DNA from: Pedobacter frigoris
GTDB lineage: Bacteria; Bacteroidota; Bacteroidia; Sphingobacteriales; Sphingobacteriaceae
Reading direction: 5' to 3'
NCBI RefSeq assembly: GCF_005116445.1
Contig: NZ_SWBQ01000001.1
Coordinates: 434,001 to 498,000 of the forward strand
DNA: 64,000 bases
A program made the translations under genes and the position numbers. The notes beneath the pieces were generated by a model. That model saw nothing but the letters and a program-made list of their open reading frames with translations. It searched no databases and was not told where the DNA came from. The number at the start of each line of letters is the position of its first letter. Position 1 is the first letter of the stretch. Positions 42,768-51,235 of this stretch are shown one piece after another.

Positions 42768-44117
42768 ATGAACATTACACAGGAAAAAATTAACGACCTA
42801 AACGCAGTTGTAAAGATTAAAATTGCGCCTGAAGATTATACTGAAAAGGTTGATAAATCTATAAAAGAACAAGCTAAAAAAGCAACCCTTCCGGGTTTTC
42901 GTAAAGGAATGGTTCCTGCAGCCCACATTAAAAAAATGTATGGCAGAAGCATCCTTGTTGAAGAGATCAATAACCTGTTGAGCGAAACTTTAAACAAGCA
43001 CCTTACTGATAATAAAGTAGAAATCCTCGGACAGCCATTACCAGTGATGGATGATACTAAAGAATTCAAATGGGATAATACTGACGAGTTTGAGTTTGAC
43101 TATGAATTGGGTCTGGCTCCTGCGATCGATGTAAACATCACTTCTAAAGATAAATTTACTCAGTATGATGTGAAAGCTGACGCTGAGACGCTTGCGGCAC
43201 GTATCAAAAACATCCGTAAAAGCTATGGCAAAATGACAAATCCTGAAGTTTCGGCAGAAGAAGATGTACTTTATGCCGAAATAGCACAACTTTCTGCTGA
43301 TGGTTCAGTTTTTGAAGGTGGCATTAACCATACAGGATCTATTCGTTTAGATCAGGTGACTGATAAAAAGATTTTAAAAACTTTAGTTGGTCTGAAAAAG
43401 GATGACGTAGTTGAACTGGATGTTCAGAAAGCTTTTGATAAAAATGAGGTGATCATCGCCAAATTGTTAAATATCAGCGAAGAAGATGCAAAAGACTTGA
43501 AATCTAAATTCCAGGTAACGGTTAAAAATGTAAACCGTTTAGAGGAAGCAGATCTGAATCAGGAGTTCTTTGATAAATTATTTGGTGCAGGTACAGTAAC
43601 TGACGAAGCTGGTTTTACTGCTAAAATCACTGAGGAAGTTGAAAGCATGTTTAACCAGGATGCAGACCGCAAATTGCAAAACGATATGTACACTAAATTA
43701 ATTGACAGTGTAAAAATCGAATTGCCTGATGAGTTCTTGCGTAGATGGTTAAAAGCTACCAACGAGAAATTAACTGATGCTGAATTGGCTGAAGGTTATG
43801 ATGATTTCGCTAAAAACCTGAAATGGACTTTGATCGAGAACAAACTGATCAAAGACAACAACATCGAAATTAAATATGAAGATGTGTTCCAGACGGCGAA
43901 ACAACGTTTAGATGCTCAGTTCAGAATGTATAGTCCAGCTCCGATGCCGGAAGATCAACTGGCTCAGTACACTGCAACTTTCTTAAAGGAGAAAGACAAT
44001 GCAAACCGTATTTTTGATGAGGTAAAAGCTATTAAAGTTTTTGAACACATTAAATCGGTTGCTACAATTGACCAAAAAGAAATAGCTTACAATAAGTTTG
44101 TAGATCTATTGAAGTAA
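42768..44117 (+). CDS. tig: Trigger factor
   Basis: Ribosome-bound folding chaperone for nascent chains. The N-terminal ribosome-binding signature is visible as LPGFRKGMVPAAHIKKMYG (near residues 41-59); the substrate-binding helical C-terminal domain completes 449 residues. The middle peptidyl-prolyl isomerase region is poorly conserved, as usual in Bacteroidota. It precedes clpP-clpX, the classic tig-clpP-clpX order. Confidence 0.95.
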   Translation: MNITQEKINDLNAVVKIKIAPEDYTEKVDKSIKEQAKKATLPGFRKGMVPAAHIKKMYGRSILVEEINNLLSETLNKHLTDNKVEILGQPLPVMDDTKEFKWDNTDEFEFDYELGLAPAIDVNITSKDKFTQYDVKADAETLAARIKNIRKSYGKMTNPEVSAEEDVLYAEIAQLSADGSVFEGGINHTGSIRLDQVTDKKILKTLVGLKKDDVVELDVQKAFDKNEVIIAKLLNISEEDAKDLKSKFQVTVKNVNRLEEADLNQEFFDKLFGAGTVTDEAGFTAKITEEVESMFNQDADRKLQNDMYTKLIDSVKIELPDEFLRRWLKATNEKLTDAELAEGYDDFAKNLKWTLIENKLIKDNNIEIKYEDVFQTAKQRLDAQFRMYSPAPMPEDQLAQYTATFLKEKDNANRIFDEVKAIKVFEHIKSVATIDQKEIAYNKFVDLLK

Positions 44118-44150
44118 TCGCTCGCGAAGGCTTTAATTTATAAATATTGA

Positions 44151-44176
44151 TAAGGCGGCTTTTTAAGGCCGCCTTA
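44151..44176 (+). terminator. Hairpin after tig
   Basis: taaggcggc (44151-44159) pairs with gccgcctta (44168-44176) around a T-rich loop. No T-run follows, so termination may be partial, allowing some read-through to clpP. Confidence 0.55.
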
Positions 44177-44231
44177 TGCGTATAAAAAGATCTTCAAATT
44201 TTACAATGCCACAATAAATTGCCAACTTAGT

Positions 44232-44253
44232 TTCCTTACTTTGGCGTAAGGAA
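44232..44253. promoter_or_regulatory. Inverted repeat upstream of clpP
   Basis: Perfect 8-bp arms ttccttac (44232-44239) and gtaaggaa (44246-44253) flank tttggc, 24 bases before the clpP ATG. The repeat covers TACTTTG, an imperfect -7 box. It may be an operator or a leader hairpin. It is not CIRCE (TTAGCACTC). Confidence 0.45.
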
Positions 44254-44276
44254 TAGAAAAATATAAAATAATAGTC

Positions 44277-44969
44277 ATGAAGATAGATAAAGACGAATTC
44301 AGAAAATACGCAGTTAAACATCACCGCATTAACGGTTTGAATGTAGATCGTTACATTGGCGCAACTAATGTTTCTCCAAAAAGCATGACCCCTTACATTA
44401 TAGAAGAGCGCCAGCTGAATGTAGCTCAGATGGATGTATTTTCCCGTTTGATGATGGATCGTATTATCTTTTTGGGTGATGCCATCTATGATGGAAATGC
44501 AAACATTATTCAGGCGCAATTGTTATTTTTGCAATCGGTAGACAACAACAGAGATATTCAGATCTATATCAATTCACCAGGCGGATCTGTGTACGCAGGT
44601 TTGGGTATTTATGATACCATGCAGTATATCTCGCCGGATGTGGCTACAATCTGTACAGGTATGGCAGCATCTATGGGGGCTGTATTACTGGTTGCAGGTG
44701 CAAAAGGTAAACGTGCGGCATTACAGCATTCAAGAGTGATGATCCACCAGCCTTCAGGAGGTGCGCAAGGTGTAGCTTCAGATATGGAGATCAACTTAAG
44801 AGAGATGCTGAAACTGAAAAAAGAATTATACGATATTATTGCTACGCATTCAGGACAAACTTACGAATGGGTAGAAAAGGCTTCAGACCGTGATTACTGG
44901 ATGAAAGCAGAAGAAGCTAAAGGCTTTGGAATGATTGATGAGGTACTGGGAAGTACGAAGAAAGACTAA
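44277..44969 (+). CDS. clpP: ATP-dependent Clp protease proteolytic subunit
   Basis: Serine peptidase core of ClpXP. The triad is visible: Ser in GMAASMGA (near residue 128), His in RVMIHQPSGG (near 153) and Asp in SDRDYWM (near 204). At 230 residues it has the usual Bacteroidota N-terminal extension of about 30 residues. clpX follows after two bases. Confidence 0.96.
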   Translation: MKIDKDEFRKYAVKHHRINGLNVDRYIGATNVSPKSMTPYIIEERQLNVAQMDVFSRLMMDRIIFLGDAIYDGNANIIQAQLLFLQSVDNNRDIQIYINSPGGSVYAGLGIYDTMQYISPDVATICTGMAASMGAVLLVAGAKGKRAALQHSRVMIHQPSGGAQGVASDMEINLREMLKLKKELYDIIATHSGQTYEWVEKASDRDYWMKAEEAKGFGMIDEVLGSTKKD

Positions 44970-44971
44970 AA

Positions 44972-46213
44972 ATGGCTAAACAAAACAAAGATTCCCGCTG
45001 CTCTTTTTGTGGGTCGGGTAAACAGGATACCTTGATGCTTATCGAAGGACTGGACGCATACATTTGCGATAAATGTGTGACGCAGGCCAATCAGCTACTT
45101 GCACAGGAGCTGGGTAGTAAGAAATCGAAACCCCTGGATTCTTCGATTACGTTATTGAAACCGCAGGAAATTAAAGCCCATATTGATCAGTATGTAATTG
45201 GTCAGGATGATGCCAAAAAAGTACTTTCGGTAGCGGTGTATAATCACTACAAGCGATTGAGCCAGAAGGTGGATAAGGCTGATGAGGTAGAGATTGAAAA
45301 ATCGAACATCATGCTGGTTGGTGAAACTGGTACGGGTAAGACCCTGCTGGCGAAAACCATTGCAAAAATCTTGCATGTACCTTTCTGTATCTGTGATGCT
45401 ACTGTACTTACAGAGGCAGGTTATGTCGGGGAGGATGTAGAGAGTATTCTGACCCGTTTATTGCAGGCTGCGGATTATGATGTAGCCTCAGCTGAGCGTG
45501 GAATTGTATACATTGATGAAGTAGATAAAGTGGCGCGTAAGAGCGACAATCCTTCTATTACACGTGATGTATCGGGTGAAGGTGTACAACAGGCTTTATT
45601 GAAGATCCTGGAAGGCACGGTTGTGAACGTCCCACCTCAGGGCGGACGTAAGCACCCTGATCAGAAAATGATCCCTGTGAATACAAATAATATCCTGTTC
45701 ATTTGCGGTGGTGCTTTTGATGGTATCGAACGTAAAATTGCGAACAGGCTGCGTACTCAGGCGGTGGGTTATAAAGTGAAAAAGGATGATGTAGATCTGG
45801 ATCTTAAGAACCTGTATAAATACATTACTCCGCAGGATTTAAAGTCCTTTGGTTTGATTCCTGAGTTGATCGGACGTGTGCCTGTGTTAACACACCTGAA
45901 CCCACTGGATAAGCAGGCTTTGCGTAATATTCTGACGGAACCTAAGAATTCATTGATGCGTCAGTATGTGAAGTTGTTCGAGTTTGAGAATGTGAACCTG
46001 GTATTTGATGATGAGGTGTTGGATTTTATAGTTGACAAGGCTATGGAATACAAACTTGGAGCAAGGGGTTTACGTTCTATCTGCGAAGCAATTATGTTGG
46101 ATGCAATGTTTGAGATACCGTCTGATTCGACGGTCAAGGAACTGCTGATCACACTCGACTACGCGGTAGAGAAATTTGAAAAGGCCGATTTTAAGAAGTT
46201 AAAAGCAGCATAA
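44972..46213 (+). CDS. clpX: ATP-dependent Clp protease ATP-binding subunit
   Basis: AAA+ unfoldase that feeds ClpP. The N-terminal zinc domain has CSFCG and CDKCV cysteines, Walker A GETGTGKT is near residue 116, Walker [10 protein letters not shown] and the pore/sensor motifs ([19 protein letters not shown]) are intact. The length is 413 residues. It is co-transcribed with clpP (2-base gap). Confidence 0.97.
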   Translation: MAKQNKDSRCSFCGSGKQDTLMLIEGLDAYICDKCVTQANQLLAQELGSKKSKPLDSSITLLKPQEIKAHIDQYVIGQDDAKKVLSVAVYNHYKRLSQKVDKADEVEIEKSNIMLVGETGTGKTLLAKTIAKILHVPFCICDATVLTEAGYVGEDVESILTRLLQAADYDVASAERGIVYIDEVDKVARKSDNPSITRDVSGEGVQQALLKILEGTVVNVPPQGGRKHPDQKMIPVNTNNILFICGGAFDGIERKIANRLRTQAVGYKVKKDDVDLDLKNLYKYITPQDLKSFGLIPELIGRVPVLTHLNPLDKQALRNILTEPKNSLMRQYVKLFEFENVNLVFDDEVLDFIVDKAMEYKLGARGLRSICEAIMLDAMFEIPSDSTVKELLITLDYAVEKFEKADFKKLKAA

Positions 46214-46222
46214 AATGATGAG

Positions 46223-46253
46223 ATCCCCGGTAAGATAACCGGGGATTTTTTTT
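46223..46253 (+). terminator. Terminator of clpPX
   Basis: Perfect 9-bp stem atccccggt (46223-46231) / accggggat (46238-46246), 6-nt loop and eight T residues: a textbook intrinsic terminator 9 bases after the clpX stop. Confidence 0.92.
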
Positions 46254-46293
46254 AACTTGTTATTAGGGTTTCGAGGAACCCGCTCGGTCGTAA

Positions 46294-46480
46294 GAAAAAT
46301 AACCGTTCTCTTCGAAGAAGCACCCCCTGAAGCTTCGCAACATGGGCGCTAAGGTCTTCTCTGAGAAGGTGATGATTGGAAGAGCGCCGCTTGGACTTGG
46401 AAAAATAACCGTTCTCTTCGAAGACTGCATCCCCTGAAGCTTCGCAACATGGGCGCTGAGGTCTTCTCTGAGAAGGTGAT
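46294..46480. repeat. Duplicated 80-bp intergenic repeat
   Basis: Copy 1 (46294-46373) and copy 2 (46400-46480) are direct repeats, about 90 percent identical by eye with a one-base indel. Both begin gaaaaataaccgttctcttc and end ttctctgagaaggtgat, with the self-complementary cttctc-t-gagaag inside. They fill most of the gap between clpX and the AMP nucleosidase gene. No coding role is evident. Confidence 0.8.
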
Positions 46481-46542
46481 TTTTTAAGTCCGCGCTAGTG
46501 CAGAGGAAGGAGGAGCAGGAAGAAAATAATGAATTATTAAGA

Positions 46543-46549
46543 AAAGGAG
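46543..46549 (+). promoter_or_regulatory. Strong Shine-Dalgarno before the AMP nucleosidase gene
   Basis: aaaggagga lies 6-7 bases before the ATG at 46556. Most genes in this window have no such site, as usual in Bacteroidota, so this one supports the chosen start with its lysine-rich N terminus. Confidence 0.6.
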
Positions 46550-46555
46550 GAATAT

Positions 46556-47419
46556 ATGAATGAAGAGAAGGATGTAAAAAAAGACGAGAAGATTGTAGCA
46601 AAGGCAAAGAAGGTGAAGGAAGTTGAATCTCCGGTAAAGAAAGGATTAAAATCTAAGGCTGATATCGTTAATAACTGGTTGCCGCGGTATACTGGCAGGC
46701 CGTTGGATGATTTTGGTCAATATATATTGCTGACAAACTTTAGCAAGTATGTTCAAATGTTTTCTGAATGGAATGACAATGCGCCTATAATGGGATTGGA
46801 TAAACCTATGCAGAGTGTGACAGCTAATGGGATTACCATTATTAATTTTGGTATGGGAAGTCCGCTTGCTGCAACGATGATGGATCTGCTAAGTGCTATA
46901 AAGCCGAAGGCTGTACTGTTTTTGGGTAAATGCGGCGGACTGAAAAAGAAAAACCAGTTGGGCGACCTTATATTGCCGATCGCTGCGATAAGAGGAGAGG
47001 GGACGTCTAACGACTATATGCCGCCGGAAGTGCCGGCTTTGCCTGCATTTGCTTTGCAGAAGGCAATATCTACTACGATCAGGGATCACTCTAGGGATTA
47101 TTGGACAGGCACTTGTTATACAACCAACCGCAGGGTATGGGAACATGATAAGGGTTTTAAGAAATACCTGAAGACGCTGAGAGCTATGGCGGTGGATATG
47201 GAGACAGCAACCATTTTTACAACAGGTTTTGCTAATAAAATTCCTACAGGCGCGCTATTGCTTGTTTCAGATCAGCCGATGATACCGGAGGGTGTGAAAA
47301 CAACAGAAAGTGACAGCAATGTAACCAGTCAGTTCGTAGAGACCCACCTGAGGATAGGAATAGATTCTTTAAAGCAGTTGATCAACAACGGACTTACTGT
47401 AAAGCACCTGCATTTTTAA
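46556..47419 (+). CDS. AMP nucleosidase, short Bacteroidota type
   Basis: Hydrolyses AMP to adenine and ribose-5-phosphate, in the nucleoside-phosphorylase-like fold. Diagnostic stretches are NFGMGSPLAATMMDLL, FLGKCGGLKKKNQLGDLILP and the DMETATIF active-site segment with its Asp/Glu. The first ~30 residues are a Lys/Glu-rich extension before KADIVNNWLPRYTG, the usual family start. It is 287 residues, alone on the plus strand, with the SixA gene convergent 10 bases away. Confidence 0.88.
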   Translation: MNEEKDVKKDEKIVAKAKKVKEVESPVKKGLKSKADIVNNWLPRYTGRPLDDFGQYILLTNFSKYVQMFSEWNDNAPIMGLDKPMQSVTANGITIINFGMGSPLAATMMDLLSAIKPKAVLFLGKCGGLKKKNQLGDLILPIAAIRGEGTSNDYMPPEVPALPAFALQKAISTTIRDHSRDYWTGTCYTTNRRVWEHDKGFKKYLKTLRAMAVDMETATIFTTGFANKIPTGALLLVSDQPMIPEGVKTTESDSNVTSQFVETHLRIGIDSLKQLINNGLTVKHLHF

Positions 47420-47429
47420 TCTTCACCTG

Positions 47430-47933
47430 CTAATCTTCATCGGCACTTTTAGGGAAATCAAATTCAACCAGCTTACCGGTATGGTGGCTGATCTCTGACC
47501 AGTGATCGGTAGTAAATTCTATAAGTACGGTGCCGCAGGTAGGTATGTTGTAGATTCCCGCATCGCTGAGGTAGTTGGCGAAGTCAGTGAAACCCGGATT
47601 GTGCCCAAATATGGCGATCCTGTTGTAATCATTACACAGTCCATTCAATACCTCAAGTAATGTGCTGGTATTTGCTTCATAGATTTCAGGCTTCTCCAGT
47701 ATTTGCCCGGGAGCTTTGTTCCAGACCTGGGCAAAATGTTTTGCTGTAGTCAGTGCTCTGAGCGCGGGACTGCTGACAATCAGTTCAGGCACAAGATTTT
47801 TGTTGAGGATTCTGTTTGCCATCTCGGGCGCATTCCTGTGCCCTCTTGGGTTTAAAGGCCTGTCGAAGTCTGCAAGGTGGCTGTTGCCCCAGTCAGATTT
47901 ACCGTGTCTTACTAATAGCAGCTGTTTGGTCAT
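47430..47933 (-). CDS. SixA-like phosphohistidine phosphatase
   Basis: A 167-residue histidine phosphatase superfamily member, with the catalytic LLLVRHGKSDW (RHG motif, H10), the second arginine in SSPALRALTTA and the C-terminal GHNPG histidine. SixA-type enzymes dephosphorylate phosphohistidine in phosphorelays or the PTS. Its first 35 bases overlap the 3' end of the GT9 gene in another frame, so it is coupled to it. Confidence 0.88.
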   Translation of the reverse strand: MTKQLLLVRHGKSDWGNSHLADFDRPLNPRGHRNAPEMANRILNKNLVPELIVSSPALRALTTAKHFAQVWNKAPGQILEKPEIYEANTSTLLEVLNGLCNDYNRIAIFGHNPGFTDFANYLSDAGIYNIPTCGTVLIEFTTDHWSEISHHTGKLVEFDFPKSADED

Positions 47934-48930
47934 TATTGAGTTTTTCTAGTAGTTTGTCTACAATGGTTTTTTCAGTTAAATTATTCATGCATGCAAAATC
48001 GCCTCTGTAACAGGGAACATTTCCATATACTGAACATGGCCTGCAATATAAATCTATCTGAACGGCATCATTTATTGATTGTCCGTAGCCCAGGAACCCG
48101 GCATAGGGGTGTGTAGCTCCCCACACGGATACAACCGGAACATTCTTTAAAGAGGAGAGGTGCATCCCTGAAGAATCCATGCTGAGCATGACGTCCAGCG
48201 TGGAAATGAATTCGAGTTCTTCCTGCAGTGCCATCTTTATTACAGTAGAAGTAATGTTTTGATGTTTGTCTGCCCAGCCTTCAGCTATTTGTCGTTCTTC
48301 TTCTGATCCGCCAAAGACAAACAGCTGGTGACCAAGTTCTGCCAATGTAAGCAGCACACTTTCCATTTTATGTAACGGATAAACTTTTTGAAGGTGCTGG
48401 GCGAAAGGGCTGACGCCAATCTTTCTGATGTCATTTCCGTTTATCGGTTGCTTGTGGATGGTGTTTTTTAGTGTAAGCGGAAAACCGAGCTTTCCGAATA
48501 CCTCTGCATAGCGCTGGATGGTCAACTTGAGTGGGATGACCAATTTGTTTTCTTTTCTGGTGAGCCTTTTTTTCGCCTTCCTGCCTTTATCGACCGTAGC
48601 TGATTTTACACCAGCAAAGAAAAAGAGCAGGGTCAGTATTTTGCTGCGCAGGTTGTTGTGAAGATCCGCCACAGCAGTTACTTCCTGTTTCTTTAATTCC
48701 CGGAATAATTTAATAAGTCCAAAAAAACCTTTGTGTTTTTGTTTTGGATCGAAGGGATGAAATTGCGCATGGGTTAAGCCATCAAAAAAAGGTTTGAATA
48801 GCGGGCGGCTGACAATTAGTAATTCGGTGTCGGGATAAGCTTCTCTGAATTCTATTAAGACAGGTGCAGTCATTGCCACATCGCCCATTGCCGAGAAACG
48901 AATTACCAATATTTTAGCTGCTTTTGGCAT
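47899..48930 (-). CDS. Glycosyltransferase family 9 (heptosyltransferase-like)
   Basis: A 343-residue GT-B enzyme. The N-terminal segment ILVIRFSAMGDVAMTAPVL and the donor-site region LDVMLSMDSSGMHLSS with GATHPYAGF are typical of ADP-heptose:LPS heptosyltransferases. It would add a sugar to lipopolysaccharide core at the inner membrane; the exact donor and acceptor are not shown by sequence. A Cys pair near the C terminus (CRPC-like) is common in Bacteroidota members. DUF4254 precedes it by 3 bases, a common pairing. Confidence 0.88.
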   Translation of the reverse strand: MPKAAKILVIRFSAMGDVAMTAPVLIEFREAYPDTELLIVSRPLFKPFFDGLTHAQFHPFDPKQKHKGFFGLIKLFRELKKQEVTAVADLHNNLRSKILTLLFFFAGVKSATVDKGRKAKKRLTRKENKLVIPLKLTIQRYAEVFGKLGFPLTLKNTIHKQPINGNDIRKIGVSPFAQHLQKVYPLHKMESVLLTLAELGHQLFVFGGSEEERQIAEGWADKHQNITSTVIKMALQEELEFISTLDVMLSMDSSGMHLSSLKNVPVVSVWGATHPYAGFLGYGQSINDAVQIDLYCRPCSVYGNVPCYRGDFACMNNLTEKTIVDKLLEKLNNDQTAAISKTR

Positions 48931-48933
48931 TAG

Positions 48934-49536
48934 CTATTTGGTATTGTATAGGATTGGGTTCAAATTTGGATCGTTGTACATCTTCATCTGCTTATATACC
49001 TTCATGTATTTAGTGCCATTTTCTATATCTGCGATTAGCTCGTCTAAGCTACCGGAAAGATCTGTTCTTTGATTTAACAAAATGTTAAGTTTATAAGTAC
49101 AATTGCGGATATGTTCCTCTGAAGCATCGCTGCGCTGAGTTTCTTCGGTCATATGGTAAACCTTCAAAGCAAGGATAGATAACCTGTCGATCACCCAAGC
49201 CGGGCTCTCAGAATTAATTCTGGCCTCTGCTTTCGGACTGATGTTTTTATATTCTTCTAAAAAATAGCTGTCGATGTACTCCACTACGTCTGTACGTTCC
49301 TGATTGGAGGCATCAATACGTCTCTTCCATTGCAATCCTTCTACCGGATCAATGCCGGGATTACGCACCACATCTTCCATATGCCACTGTACGGTGTCTA
49401 TCCAGCATTTCATGTATAATAAATGCTCCAGGCTGCTGATGCGGTAAGGATTTGAAATAGGCTGATCTATATTGTTGTGAACGTGATAATCGTTGATCGC
49501 ATCCTGAAAAATTTTATTACAAAGCTTACTAATCAT
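48934..49536 (-). CDS. DUF4254 family protein
   Basis: A 200-residue helical protein of a conserved Bacteroidota family without known function. I take the ATG at 49536 (MISKLCNKIFQDAINDYH); the frame is open further upstream but that part overlaps the PolX-like gene and has no family likeness. The linkage to the GT9 gene suggests a role in cell-envelope sugar metabolism, by association only. Confidence 0.85.
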   Translation of the reverse strand: MISKLCNKIFQDAINDYHVHNNIDQPISNPYRISSLEHLLYMKCWIDTVQWHMEDVVRNPGIDPVEGLQWKRRIDASNQERTDVVEYIDSYFLEEYKNISPKAEARINSESPAWVIDRLSILALKVYHMTEETQRSDASEEHIRNCTYKLNILLNQRTDLSGSLDELIADIENGTKYMKVYKQMKMYNDPNLNPILYNTK

Positions 49537-49555
49537 GGGGTAAAGGTAAGGATAA

Positions 49556-51232
49556 CTATTTTTTATTGCTGAAGTATTGGGAGATATCTTCCAGCGACAT
49601 GGCATTGAGGCATTGTTTTGCGGTAAGTCCGCCTTTACGGCCAATCAATAAACCAAAGCGGGTGTCATGAAAACCCTCTGTTCTGTGTGCATCCGGATTT
49701 ACAGATAACAACACACCTTTTTCCAGTGCATACCTGTGCCAGCGCCAATCGAGGTCCAGACGTAATGGATTTGCATTGATTTCTATCACCACGTTATTTG
49801 CAGCACATGCATCAATTACCTTAGTATAATCTATAGGGTATCCTTTCCGGCTGAGTAATAACCTGCCGGTAGGGTGACCAAGGATGGTCGTGTAAGGATT
49901 TTCTATCGCTTTGATGAGTCTGGCAGTTGCTTTCTCTTCATCCATTCTCAGGTTGCTGTGAACCGATGCCACCACAAAATCGAAAGTTTTCAGGATGTCA
50001 TCGCTATAATCCAAAGCACCATCATAGAGGATGTCACTTTCGATGCCTTTAAAGATCTTGAAAGGAGCTAATTTGGCATTTAAAGCATTGATTTCCTGAT
50101 GTTGTGCATATACCCGCTGCTCATTGAGGCCATTGGCATAAAATGCAGAGCGTGAGTGGTCGCAAATACCCAGGTATTCCAACTGCAGGTTTTCTTTGCA
50201 ATACTGAGCCATTTCTTCAAGCTTATGTACACCATCGCTCCAGGTAGAGTGGTTGTGCAGGCTTCCTTTAAGGTCTTCGTATTTGATGAGTACAGGAAGC
50301 TTATTTTCTTTAGCCAGCTGAATCTCATCCAGACTTTCCCTCAGTTCCGGTTCTACGAAAGAAAGGCCTGCCTTGCGGTATATTTCATACTCGTCGGCGA
50401 AGGGGCCTGGGCCTGCCATGTCAAGTACCTGTTTTACATGCGCTTCATTTCCGGTCAGTCTGAACCAATTCAGGTAGAAATCCTTTTTGTCGGTCAGGTG
50501 AAGTTTTATTTTCAGGCCGAAAGGACTTAAGGCAATTAAAGTATTCTCTGTATGAGGTTCAAAATTTAAAGGCTCGAATTCAGCAATTCTATCATAAATT
50601 TCCTGTATGGTTTCTGCACCAAGAACCAGTTCTACTTCTTCAATGATCTCCAGGCAGCGACGGTAAGCTCCTGCTACGCCGAGCAAAGGCTCGCCGCTGA
50701 TGCCTTTAAGCCATACGGACAAATCAGCATGGAGTTTATTCACAAGAGGTTCAGTCTGGGCATATAAGAACTTGCCATGTGCCGCCATCTGAAATTCGAT
50801 TACTTTTTTGATCTCTTCCTGAGTTTTCAGACCGAAACCCTTAGCTTCGATCAGGCGGTTTTCATTGCAGGCATAATATAGTTCGCCGATATTCTCAATA
50901 CCCAGGTCTTTCCAGATCACCACGATTTTCTTAGGACCAATTCCCTTTATGCCCAGCATTTCAACGATGCCTTCCGGGGTTTCGGTAAGAATGGCCTGCA
51001 GTTCTGCCATGGTGCCTGTCTGAAGCATTTCCCATACCTTTGAAGATATACTCTTACCCAGGCCATCGATCTGAGCGATCTCTTCCAGATTTTTGGTTTT
51101 GATGGCAAATGGGAGTTTATCTACCTTAAATGCAGCATTTGCAACAGATTTAATTTTAAAGGGGTTTTCATTGTGCAGTTCCATAAGCTGCGAGAGCAGT
51201 CGTAGGGTACGTGCAATTGCTTTGTTTTCCAT
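49556..51232 (-). CDS. PolX-like protein with intact PHP nuclease and altered polymerase site
   Basis: A 558-residue protein with the layout of bacterial PolX: an N-terminal 8-kDa-like helix-hairpin-helix part (1-150), a family X polymerase palm (about 160-310) and a C-terminal PHP domain (320-550). In the palm the Asp-x-Asp metal site is replaced by E199-V-E201, and the third aspartate position, in LKIKLHL, by K243. The PHP metal ligands look complete (LHNHSTWSDG with H326 and H328, CDHS, SVHS, GHPTGR, NPDAH). DNA synthesis is therefore doubtful, while 3'-5' exonuclease or AP-end processing remains likely. Confidence 0.87.
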   Translation of the reverse strand: MENKAIARTLRLLSQLMELHNENPFKIKSVANAAFKVDKLPFAIKTKNLEEIAQIDGLGKSISSKVWEMLQTGTMAELQAILTETPEGIVEMLGIKGIGPKKIVVIWKDLGIENIGELYYACNENRLIEAKGFGLKTQEEIKKVIEFQMAAHGKFLYAQTEPLVNKLHADLSVWLKGISGEPLLGVAGAYRRCLEIIEEVELVLGAETIQEIYDRIAEFEPLNFEPHTENTLIALSPFGLKIKLHLTDKKDFYLNWFRLTGNEAHVKQVLDMAGPGPFADEYEIYRKAGLSFVEPELRESLDEIQLAKENKLPVLIKYEDLKGSLHNHSTWSDGVHKLEEMAQYCKENLQLEYLGICDHSRSAFYANGLNEQRVYAQHQEINALNAKLAPFKIFKGIESDILYDGALDYSDDILKTFDFVVASVHSNLRMDEEKATARLIKAIENPYTTILGHPTGRLLLSRKGYPIDYTKVIDACAANNVVIEINANPLRLDLDWRWHRYALEKGVLLSVNPDAHRTEGFHDTRFGLLIGRKGGLTAKQCLNAMSLEDISQYFSNKK

Positions 51233-51235
51233 TGA

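Noticed and set aside
44232-44253. CIRCE/HrcA operator upstream of clpP
   Set aside because: The arms ttccttac/gtaaggaa do not match TTAGCACTC-N9-GAGTGCTAA.
46263-46607. Minus-strand open frame of 114 codons between clpX and the AMP nucleosidase gene
   Set aside because: It runs through the duplicated intergenic repeat, so the same peptide occurs twice, and it overlaps the start and Shine-Dalgarno of the AMP nucleosidase gene. No domain likeness.
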